The translations under genes and the position numbers were made by a program. The notes below the pieces were generated by a model that was given only the letters and a program-made list of their open reading frames with translations, was not told the DNA's origin and made no database searches. A DNA stretch of 35,639 bases from Rickettsiales bacterium (lineage in GTDB: Bacteria > Pseudomonadota > Alphaproteobacteria > Rs-D84), in contig JAISAB010000011.1 of NCBI GenBank assembly GCA_031266915.1, positions 1 to 35,639 of the forward strand, in the 5' to 3' direction. Below, piece by piece: positions 21,192 to 27,898 of the stretch (positions are counted from its first letter, which is position 1; every line of letters begins with the position of its first letter).

Positions 21192-21237
21192 GACAAGAGG
21201 GAATAATGTCGAAAAAGGTACATTCATATCACTTGGT

Positions 21238-22182
21238 TTAAACTTTAAAATCCGTCCTGGCTTTTAATATTTGTGCGCCCGCGGACAGCGGCCGAATCGG
21301 TATCGGTTGTATGCGCAGCGCGCCCGCAACCGCATCCAATCCGTCGTCATACTGTGACGCACCAAGCGGCGACCAGCCTAGCATTTCCGACAACAGCGGC
21401 GTGTTCGCAACCCGCCTGTGCGCATGCATCCGGCCAGTTGTCAGCAAGGGTTCTATGGAATCCAGGATTCGGGTCTCCTTTCTCTGGTGGTTGACGATTT
21501 TCTGAACGACGACGGGCTGGCCGCGCTTTTGCGCGGCCTTGCGCATGATTTCTGGCAAAGCGTTGCCGATGCCGTTGACCTCAATGGCGATTCTGTTGGT
21601 TCCGTGCCGGCGCATAAAATCCAAAACCGCGCCGCATTGCGTCGCCAACGGATGCAAGTCTTCGTCGGACACCGTCAAATATAAAATATCGTGGATAAAA
21701 ACGCGCCTGTTTCTGTCGTCGCGGTAAATCAGGACGCAGACGCTGCCGTCGGATTTGACGCGTCCGCCCGACGGGTCCCAGTACATGGCCATACCCGTTA
21801 AGGTGAAAGAGCGAAGAGCGCAGAGCGAAGGTGATTCGTTATTATTAACATCTTCCACCTGCGACCTGCGCTCTACGCTCTGCCGCGAAGCGGCAAGGCG
21901 CTCTTCCACCTCTATTGTTGCGGTTCCGGGATTGAATTCGCCGCTGTAAAAATGCAGAGCGCCAGGGTCCAAGCGCGCTTTTTCCTCGCTGATATATTCC
22001 AGCATCATCTGCGACGAAAAATGCCGCGCGCCCACGGTTTCGCGCAATTGTTCGACCTTGCTCAGCGGGAACAGCTGCGGCCAGGCCGGCGTTCCGTCGG
22101 AATCCACAATCGGAATTTTCAATTCCCGATACCCGATTAAAAAAGGGGTTGAATTTTCAAAACTTTGATATACTCTAGACAT
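21238..22182 (-). CDS. Terminase large subunit, C-terminal nuclease part
   Basis: This 314-residue product corresponds to the part of podovirus-type TerL after the ATPase domain. The RNase H-like nuclease has its metal-binding acids in place: YWDPSGG (Asp136), AIEVNGIGN (Glu201) and YDDGLDAVAGAL (Asp279-283). The first 75 residues (FLIGYRELKIPIVDSDG, SSQMMLEY) are the normal linker region. A new ATG with no in-frame extension upstream starts the gene. Residues of about 92-126 are an insertion coded by 'gagcgaagagcgcagagcg' repeats and their inverted counterpart (21808-21910), yet the frame is kept. The matching ATPase part lies at 25845-26450, 3.7 kb away. Confidence 0.88.
   Translation of the reverse strand: MSRVYQSFENSTPFLIGYRELKIPIVDSDGTPAWPQLFPLSKVEQLRETVGARHFSSQMMLEYISEEKARLDPGALHFYSGEFNPGTATIEVEERLAASRQSVERRSQVEDVNNNESPSLCALRSFTLTGMAMYWDPSGGRVKSDGSVCVLIYRDDRNRRVFIHDILYLTVSDEDLHPLATQCGAVLDFMRRHGTNRIAIEVNGIGNALPEIMRKAAQKRGQPVVVQKIVNHQRKETRILDSIEPLLTTGRMHAHRRVANTPLLSEMLGWSPLGASQYDDGLDAVAGALRIQPIPIRPLSAGAQILKARTDFKV
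21808..21910. repeat. Inverted short-repeat insert within the terminase nuclease gene
   Basis: 'gagcgaagagcgcagagcgaag' at the left and 'gcgctctacgctctgccgc...ggcgctcttcc' at the right form an imperfect inverted repeat of GAGCG-type units. It adds about 35 residues between the linker and the first catalytic Asp, in frame. Confidence 0.75.
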
Positions 22183-22210
22183 TGTTATCTATCTTTATTT
22201 TAATAGAACG

Positions 22211-22304
22211 ATGTTTTGTAAATAATATATATGCAAGGAAAACCGACAAAGACGTATAAGCATACGTCAAGGAGGTTTGACGAAGCAGATGTGTTATTTA
22301 CAAA
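22211..22304. repeat. Hairpin element 1 upstream of dnaB
   Basis: 13-bp perfect inverted ends GTTTTGTAAATAA / TTATTTACAAAAC enclose an inner hairpin GACGTAT-aagc-ATACGTC and the run 'aaggaggtttgacg'. It has no coding capacity. It lies between the divergent terminase C-part and dnaB. Confidence 0.8.
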
Positions 22305-22320
22305 ACACCCGAAGGGCAGA

Positions 22321-22411
22321 ATTATTTTGGATTTATAACGGCGGGTTTCCGCTTATCCGTATGTCCAATACGGATTGCGCGCCACCCCTTGTTCAAAATC
22401 CAAAATAATTT
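22321..22411. repeat. Hairpin element 2 upstream of dnaB
   Basis: 14-bp perfect inverted ends AATTATTTTGGATT / AATCCAAAATAATT enclose an inner hairpin ATCCGTAT-gtcca-ATACGGAT. It has the same size and build as element 1 (outer arms, inner CGTAT hairpin), immediately next to it, ending about 30 bases before dnaB. Confidence 0.8.
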
Positions 22412-22442
22412 CTGTCGTTCATCAAAATAAAGACAGATAACA

Positions 22443-23984
22443 ATGCCCAACATGGATTTCACACCTAAAACATTGCCCACCAATTTGGAAGCCGAACAGG
22501 CCGTTCTGGCCGCGGTTCTGATGAACAACCGCGCGTTGGAACGTATCGGCGAATTCCTGAAGCCCGAACATTTCACGCATCCGTCGCACCAGGAAATATA
22601 CCGCCTGGCAGAAAAGCAATTCGCGGCCGGAATTCCATTCGACATCATCACCGCAAAGAATTATCTGGAACAACAGGGCGTTTTGGAATCGGTCGGCGGC
22701 GTGGATTATCTGACTCAGTTGTCCGGCGCGGGCGCGACGGTCGTCAACGTCGACCAATATGGCCGCATCGTCCACGACAACGCCCTGCGCCGCGAATTAA
22801 TCGGCCTGGGCCAGGATATTACCGACAAGGCTTTTATCGAAGACCCCGACACCCCGGCCGCGCGCCAGATTGAAATCGCGGAACAGAAACTGTTCGAAAT
22901 GTCGGTGACCGGCGCCGCCGAAAAAGGCGCGATGTCCATGGGCGGCGCCCTGCGCGCCGCGCTGGAAGAGGCCGAAATCGCATACAAGGCAGACGGCAAG
23001 CTGTCCGGCCTGACCACCGGTTTCCGTGACCTGGACAAATCCGTCAGCGGCCTGCACCATTCCGATTTGATTGTCATCGCCGGCCGCCCTGCGATGGGAA
23101 AGACCGCGTTTGCGATGAACATCGCGTTCAACGCCGCCGGCGCGATTCTGTCGGGCCGCGCGAACAAGCAGTACAAGGGCTGCGTGGTGTTCTTCAGCCT
23201 TGAAATGTCAGCGTCCCAATTGGCGGCGCGCGTTTTGTCTTCCCAGACCAAGGTTCCGATGACATCCATGCGCAACGGTTCCCTGACCGACGAAGAATTC
23301 CTGAAGATGTCGCAGTATTCCGACGCGCTGGCCAAGGTTCCGCTGTTCTTCGACGACACGCCTGGAATGTCCGTGCCGATGATGCGCACGCGCGTGCGCC
23401 GGCTGGCGCGCAAGCATGGCGGCGTCGCGCTGGTCGTCATCGACTATCTGCAATTGATGACATCCCCGGGCGGGCGCCGCAACGACAACCGCGTCCAGGA
23501 AATTTCCGAAATCACACGCGGATTAAAAATGCTGGCCAAGGAAATGGACGTGCCGGTCATCGCCCTGTCCCAGTTGTCGCGCGGCGTCGAATCCCGCGAC
23601 GACAAGCGGCCCCAGTTGGCGGATTTGCGCGAATCCGGCTCTATCGAACAGGACGCCGACTTGGTCATGTTTACGTACCGCGAGGAATACTATCTTGACG
23701 GCCGCGACCCGTCCAACAAACTATCCGGCCGCGACAATACCAGCAGCAGCGATAACTGGAAGGCGCGCCTGGACCGCGCACGTGGCAAGGCTGACATCAT
23801 CATCGGCAAGAACCGCCACGGCCGCCCGGAAACCATCAGCCTGCGGTTCGCCGGCGAATACAGTCTGTTTGACGATTTCGACGAATTCGAATCACGACAG
23901 CCCGCCGGGCCAGCTCGTCCGGCCGCACCGGCGCCCACATCGGACATCGTCGACATCGACCAGATTCCCGACAACATAATGTAA
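22443..23984 (+). CDS. dnaB: Replicative DNA helicase DnaB
   Basis: The chromosomal replication fork helicase, 513 residues. The N-terminal primase-interacting helical domain (LPTNLEAEQAVLAAVLMN, residues 11-28) precedes the RecA-like motor with Walker A GRPAMGKT (214-221), FFSLEMSASQL, the Walker B region VVIDYLQLM, and ALSQLSRGVESRDDKRPQLADLRESG. It is closer to alphaproteobacterial chromosomal DnaB than to phage T7-type helicase-primase, so it is a host gene. It is the first of a plus-strand block (dnaB, double-HTH gene, unknown gene) that sits between the two halves of the phage terminase. The ribosome site is weak; two hairpin elements occupy the upstream region. Confidence 0.96.
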   Translation: MPNMDFTPKTLPTNLEAEQAVLAAVLMNNRALERIGEFLKPEHFTHPSHQEIYRLAEKQFAAGIPFDIITAKNYLEQQGVLESVGGVDYLTQLSGAGATVVNVDQYGRIVHDNALRRELIGLGQDITDKAFIEDPDTPAARQIEIAEQKLFEMSVTGAAEKGAMSMGGALRAALEEAEIAYKADGKLSGLTTGFRDLDKSVSGLHHSDLIVIAGRPAMGKTAFAMNIAFNAAGAILSGRANKQYKGCVVFFSLEMSASQLAARVLSSQTKVPMTSMRNGSLTDEEFLKMSQYSDALAKVPLFFDDTPGMSVPMMRTRVRRLARKHGGVALVVIDYLQLMTSPGGRRNDNRVQEISEITRGLKMLAKEMDVPVIALSQLSRGVESRDDKRPQLADLRESGSIEQDADLVMFTYREEYYLDGRDPSNKLSGRDNTSSSDNWKARLDRARGKADIIIGKNRHGRPETISLRFAGEYSLFDDFDEFESRQPAGPARPAAPAPTSDIVDIDQIPDNIM

Positions 23985-24019
23985 CCTTTATAATTATTCG
24001 CTTGCGTAAGCAAAGAAAT

Positions 24020-24056
24020 TTGACTAGAATTTTGTCAAGAATGTAATTATTGACAA
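24020..24056 (+). promoter_or_regulatory. Promoter and inverted-repeat operator of the double-HTH gene
   Basis: TTGACT (24020-24025), 16 bases, TGTAAT (24042-24047). Overlapping the -10 is a perfect inverted repeat TTGTCAA-(11)-TTGACAA (24032-24038 with 24050-24056), a good candidate operator for self-control. AAGGAG precedes the ATG at 24082. Confidence 0.65.
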
Positions 24057-24081
24057 CTTTGTTGAATCAAGGAGTTTTGCG

Positions 24082-25089
24082 ATGGCCCAAGAAGAAATCA
24101 TTTTTCCGAATAATATCCGCAGCATCCGTCTGGGAATCGGCATGAAAATGACCGAACTGGCACGACGCGCCAAGCTGTCTTTATCGGCGGTTTCCAAAAT
24201 CGAAAAAGGCGTGCGCCGCCTGAACCAAAAGCAGCTGCTGAATATATGCAACATTCTGGGATGCAAGCTGTCGGACATCTTTATCAAGGAATCCGACGAA
24301 GTCGCCGGCGAATGGCAATCCGAAATCAAGCGCCGCCTGACGGACAACGAGGGCAGCGGTCTGAAAATCTTTGGATCGGGTTTGCGCAAGATTCGTCAAA
24401 AGTCCGGAAAAACCATCGCTCAGGCCGCGCAAGCCGCCAGCATGACATTGTCCGTTTATCATAAAATCGAGGTCGGCCAGCGCGAAGTTTATCAGAACGA
24501 GGTAGAACCCCTGGCGAAATCTTTCGGTTATAATATCGGGGGCCTGTTCGACGAAATCGCCGCCCTGTACAAGGCCGGCGAATTGAACAAGCAAATCAGC
24601 AAAGTCAAAGAACGCATAAAATCCGTTCTTATCCCGGGCAGTCCGCTGTCGGGAATCGATTTGCCCGCGAACCTGTACGGCGCGAAATTATACGACAGCG
24701 CGCGCGCGAAACTGGTGCCCGTTTTCGGAACGCCCGACGCCAAAAGCATCACGCTGCGCAAATCCGACAAGACGATGATTGTCGCGCCCTTGACGCTGGA
24801 GGGCCGCAAAGGCGTCTATGCCGTCAAACCGAATTCTAAACGCATGTGCAACGTTCTGCCCGACAAATGCTATGTTTTCGCCGACAGCGAAACCAAGCCG
24901 GCCGTCGGCGATATGGCGGTTTTCATCGACGCGGACTTTGACAAGATGGATGTCAACGAAACGGTCGCAGCCCAGGTCTCGGTCGTGCGCGAAGACCCCA
25001 AGGGTCGGCTGTACGGCCAGCTGTTTTCGCCTGAAGAAAAAATCACGGCCAAAACAATGCACAAAGTCGTCATGATTGTAATGGAATAA
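24082..25089 (+). CDS. Transcription regulator with two XRE-type HTH domains
   Basis: The protein has 335 residues. The first helix-turn-helix (about residues 10-65) contains MTELARRAKLSLSAVSKIEKG and ends LGCKLSDIF. The second (about residues 93-150) contains GLRKIRQKSGKTIAQAAQAASMTLSVYHKIEVGQREV. The C-terminal third (AKSITLRKSDKTMIVAPLTLEGRKGVYAV ... PAVGDMAVFIDAD) resembles the S24/LexA-like beta domain, but a Ser/Lys catalytic pair is not evident, so self-cleavage is doubtful. A strong operator-like inverted repeat overlaps its promoter. The neighbour downstream starts 28 bases after its stop and may be co-transcribed. It could control that gene or the phage cluster around it. Confidence 0.82.
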   Translation: MAQEEIIFPNNIRSIRLGIGMKMTELARRAKLSLSAVSKIEKGVRRLNQKQLLNICNILGCKLSDIFIKESDEVAGEWQSEIKRRLTDNEGSGLKIFGSGLRKIRQKSGKTIAQAAQAASMTLSVYHKIEVGQREVYQNEVEPLAKSFGYNIGGLFDEIAALYKAGELNKQISKVKERIKSVLIPGSPLSGIDLPANLYGAKLYDSARAKLVPVFGTPDAKSITLRKSDKTMIVAPLTLEGRKGVYAVKPNSKRMCNVLPDKCYVFADSETKPAVGDMAVFIDADFDKMDVNETVAAQVSVVREDPKGRLYGQLFSPEEKITAKTMHKVVMIVME

Positions 25090-25116
25090 AATATCCAACC
25101 AGAGAGAGAATACATC

Positions 25117-25752
25117 GTGAAGCCAAGACCAAGCATCGTCGCGCAGAAACTGCTGAACCTTTACCGCCAGCAGCACGTCATCTTTGGCGGATGGAAAACC
25201 GTCAATCAAATTTTTATCGCCGAGGCCGACGACGACGTCATATCGGAACTGCCGAATTTGCCGACGGGCCGCATGCTGGCCCAGCACATCGCGAACTTGC
25301 GCAGCGGCAAGACACCGATGGATTCCATTTCCGTCGAACTGATGCCGTACGGCGGCCTGATGGCCGAGGCCGTCGCATCCACCCACCTGTCCGGCGAAGA
25401 AATATCGCAACTGCGCGGCGCGTTGGATTCTTTCGTTCCTGATTCGGACGGCTTGGCGCGCATACAGTCCCTGGACGTCGTCAAAAAATTCGGCGACGAA
25501 TGGCAGGTCGCCATCCGCAGCGCCCTGCTCGACGAACCGAAACTGCAGGAAAGCTGGAACGTTGTCATCAAAACCGCCCGCGCCTATTATTTATGGAAGG
25601 TTGCGAACGACATGCTGGCGTCGCCGATTTCGGAACGCTCGCGCGCGCAGATTCAGGCGGATTTGCCGGAATACGAAACCTATCTGCCAATGTTCGGCGA
25701 AGCGGGAACGAAATTATTGTCCAAGCTGCGAATCTATGTCAGCAGCGTGTAA
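25117..25752 (+). CDS. Unknown protein, 211 residues
   Basis: The GTG start at 25117 follows an AGAGAGAGAA stretch. The product is soluble and mostly helical, with MKPRPSIVAQKLLNLYRQQHVIFGGWKTV at the N-terminus and no signal peptide or membrane segment. No conserved motif is recognised. It is probably co-transcribed with the double-HTH regulator and is followed by a strong terminator at 25754-25775. It is the last gene of the plus-strand block that separates the terminase halves. Confidence 0.72.
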   Translation: MKPRPSIVAQKLLNLYRQQHVIFGGWKTVNQIFIAEADDDVISELPNLPTGRMLAQHIANLRSGKTPMDSISVELMPYGGLMAEAVASTHLSGEEISQLRGALDSFVPDSDGLARIQSLDVVKKFGDEWQVAIRSALLDEPKLQESWNVVIKTARAYYLWKVANDMLASPISERSRAQIQADLPEYETYLPMFGEAGTKLLSKLRIYVSSV

Positions 25753-25753
25753 A

Positions 25754-25775
25754 ACGCCCCGTTGGGGCGTTTTTA
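25754..25775 (+). terminator. Terminator of the dnaB/HTH block
   Basis: ACGCCCC-gtt-GGGGCGT followed by TTTT, directly after the stop codon at 25752. Confidence 0.88.
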
Positions 25776-25863
25776 AATAGCAAATAGCAAATTTGGTGCA
25801 AGATTGGGCTGTGGTGCTATAAACGGCACCCCATCTGCTATTTGCTAATTGCTATTTGCTATT
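25776..25863. repeat. TAGCAAA repeat tracts at the terminase break
   Basis: 'aaatagcaaatagcaaatt' (25776-25794) and the inverted 'ctatttgctaattgctatttgctatttt' (about 25838-25864) flank a short spacer. The second tract overlaps the 3' end of the terminase N-part and encodes its last residues (ANSN and stop). Confidence 0.85.
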
Positions 25864-26450
25864 TTGTAAATCGTGTCCATCGCGTGCGGTGTTCCGATAT
25901 AAATCATTGCGCCGTTTGGCGACAGGATAAAATCCAGTTCGCGCAAACGCGTGCGCAGGATTTCCCGTTTCTGCGCTGTGTTGCAGGTGTTGGGAACCTC
26001 TACGTCGTCGCAAATAATCAAATCCGCGCGCATGCCCGTTATGTTTCCGTGAATTCCCTGGCATATGACCGACGGTTCGCGAATCCCGACGGGGCGCTGT
26101 ATCGTTATCTTGTGCGCGCCCCATTCTTTTCGAATCGCCGGCAGCATATGCGCGCAGGCCGGATGGTTTTCCAAAATATGCCTGATATGCGATACCATTC
26201 GCGACGACAGATTGCTTTCCGCCGATAAAATCAAAATCCGGGTTTCTGGCCGCAGACGCAAAACGCACGCGGCGAACACGCCGACGACGGATGATTTTCC
26301 GGAATGGCGGAACGCTTTCAGCAATCCGCGCCGCGGCGGATTATCCAGCACCTCGGCCAGAAATTCCATTATCTTTTTATGATGCCCTGGCGTTTCAAGA
26401 TTCAGCAGTCCGTTCCAATCGTCTAAAAACCTAAAGCATTCCGTAATCAT
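25845..26450 (-). CDS. Terminase large subunit, N-terminal ATPase part
   Basis: The 201-residue product holds the packaging ATPase: Walker A region LLKAFRHSGKSS (43-54), Walker B DLIICDDVE (143-151) and the coupling motif YIGTPH (184-189). These drive translocation of DNA into the head. It stops shortly after YIGTPHAMDTIYKI, where the reading frame enters TAGCAAA repeats. The nuclease half continues at 22182-21238 on the same strand with no recognisable conserved block missing between them. Its start overlaps the end of the tail fibre gene by 20 bases. Both parts keep catalytic residues, so a two-subunit terminase is possible; simple disruption is the alternative. Confidence 0.88.
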   Translation of the reverse strand: MITECFRFLDDWNGLLNLETPGHHKKIMEFLAEVLDNPPRRGLLKAFRHSGKSSVVGVFAACVLRLRPETRILILSAESNLSSRMVSHIRHILENHPACAHMLPAIRKEWGAHKITIQRPVGIREPSVICQGIHGNITGMRADLIICDDVEVPNTCNTAQKREILRTRLRELDFILSPNGAMIYIGTPHAMDTIYKIANSN

Positions 26451-26979
26451 CGCTGTTTTCGTTCTGCGCGGCGGCGCCGACGCTGCCGTAATCGTTTATC
26501 AATCGCGGCAGCGCGTTATCCAAAACGGACAACAGATTGTTGTACAGCCCCAGCACGCTTCCGCCGGACAATTTATCTTCGATAATATCCGTCGTGTATT
26601 TGATAAAAGACAGCACGTTGTCATGAACGTTTTTCCATTCTGCTAAATCAATATCGACGGCGCGCAGGTCGCGGAACGCTTCTAGCAGAAAATTAAAGTC
26701 CGTGTTCAGATTTTCAGGGTCGATTTTCGCGGTCGGCTGGTAATCGACGACTCGGCTCAGCGAGATTTGCCTGAATATGTCTATGGCCGCGCCGGCGGCG
26801 GGCGCGGCGGCGAACACGACATATCCGCCGTCGAAATTTTCGTCGGCATGCGCGTCGTATTGCGACGCGTCCAGTAATTTTCCGTCGACGGCGACACGGA
26901 CGTCGGCCTCTTGGAAAAACGGGAACGCGAATAAAAATTCCGTCGTCGCGCCGTCGCCGATATAAGAAATCTTATGCAT
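26431..26979 (-). CDS. Tail fibre N-terminal (particle-attachment) domain protein
   Basis: The 182-residue protein begins MHKISYIGDGATTEFLFAFPFFQEADVRVAVDGK, the hallmark of the T7-type tail fibre N-terminal domain that attaches fibres to the tail. After about 100 residues, SRVVDYQPTAKIDPENLNTDFNFLLEAFRDL continues the usual pattern and a coiled-coil-like segment follows. The receptor-binding C-terminal part of true fibres (several hundred residues) is missing, so host recognition would need another protein or be absent. A stop is reached cleanly and the terminase N-part overlaps it. Confidence 0.85.
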   Translation of the reverse strand: MHKISYIGDGATTEFLFAFPFFQEADVRVAVDGKLLDASQYDAHADENFDGGYVVFAAAPAAGAAIDIFRQISLSRVVDYQPTAKIDPENLNTDFNFLLEAFRDLRAVDIDLAEWKNVHDNVLSFIKYTTDIIEDKLSGGSVLGLYNNLLSVLDNALPRLINDYGSVGAAAQNENSDDYGML

Positions 26980-26999
26980 ATTTTACTCCTGATTAATAA

Positions 27000-27034
27000 A
27001 ATACCGTCGCAAACGCAACGGTATTTCGATTTTT
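27000..27034 (-). terminator. Hairpin between fibre and membrane protein genes
   Basis: AATACCGT / ACGGTATT (27000-27007 with 27018-27025), with T-rich flanks on both strands. A bidirectional weak terminator is likely. Confidence 0.55.
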
Positions 27035-27054
27035 TTACGTTTTATCTATCATCT

Positions 27055-27375
27055 CTATATAACTAACAACATAATAACCAGAACCCATGTTATCACCGAT
27101 ATAAACGGAATGGACAGCACCCACCATTTATATCTCACGAATAACAACAGCGACATTATCCAGAATACAACAGAGGACAAAAAGATAAAAATTATATTAA
27201 AATTCGTGCAACATACTTCTGTTTGCATTGCATAATTGTCACGGCAATATCCATCCCAAAAACTATCCCACTTTCCGATGGTCGCGCTTGCTTGCAACTC
27301 ATTGAAAAAAAATAAAAAAGAACAAAAACCAAGAATTGCAATTACCCAATATAAATAATATTTCCAGTTCTTCAT
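27055..27375 (-). CDS. Small membrane protein, AT-rich, 106 residues
   Basis: Three or four hydrophobic segments: YYLYWVIAILGFCSFLFFF at the N-terminus, then NIIFIFLSSVVFWIMSLLLFV and WWVLSIPFISVITWVLVIMLLVI. A loop with two adjacent cysteines (TEVCCTNF) lies between. The ribosome site GAGG is good. The gene is clearly richer in A and T than the phage genes beside it and has terminators on its 3' side, so it looks like a later addition (moron) to the cluster. The function is unknown. Confidence 0.7.
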   Translation of the reverse strand: MKNWKYYLYWVIAILGFCSFLFFFNELQASATIGKWDSFWDGYCRDNYAMQTEVCCTNFNIIFIFLSSVVFWIMSLLLFVRYKWWVLSIPFISVITWVLVIMLLVI

Positions 27376-27474
27376 TTCCGCCTCTTTGCACTTTTTAGTA
27401 TTTTACATAAATTATAACATCTCTTCCATTAAATTATCTATGCCAAACATATTATTATACTTTGATGCTTAAAA

Positions 27475-27879
27475 TCATGAAATATCTTCCACAGGCTGCT
27501 GCTGCTTGTTTTTTTCTTTTTCGCGCACCCATAAGTCAAATTGTTTGCCCAGTCTCTTCAATATTGATTTTAATAAATTATGATTGTCAGGCTTTATGCT
27601 TCTATATCTTTCCATATTTAATCTTTTCTTTTCGTCAAAGGGCTGTTCTGTCTCGCTTTTCAGGCGTTTTAAAACGGCCCCCTCGGTAATTCCCTTGGAC
27701 GACATTCCGTCGGCGCCGTATTTCGCGCGCTGGGCGGCCAAGGCTTTTTTCACCAGATTCGTTTTGTTCTTTTCGTCTTCGGCAATCTGCGCCAAGATTT
27801 TCTGCCGCTGTGTTTTGGCTTCTTTTTTTGATTTGTTATAATCCAGTATCGTCGTTACGTCGGATACGATTTGTCCCAT
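27475..27879 (-). CDS. Small internal/tail-associated phage protein, 134 residues
   Basis: It starts MGQIVSDVTTILDYNKSKKEAKTQRQKIL, a lysine-rich helical segment, and continues with LVKKALAAQRAKYGADGMSSKGITEGAVLKRLKSET. This Ala-Gln-Arg-Ala-Lys-Tyr-Gly block recurs in short proteins next to tail tubular protein B in alphaproteobacterial podovirus-like prophages. The function is unknown. It follows tail tubular B by 19 bases and belongs to the same operon. Confidence 0.72.
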   Translation of the reverse strand: MGQIVSDVTTILDYNKSKKEAKTQRQKILAQIAEDEKNKTNLVKKALAAQRAKYGADGMSSKGITEGAVLKRLKSETEQPFDEKKRLNMERYRSIKPDNHNLLKSILKRLGKQFDLWVREKEKNKQQQPVEDIS

Positions 27880-27898
27880 TTTTCTCTCCTTTCTTTTT

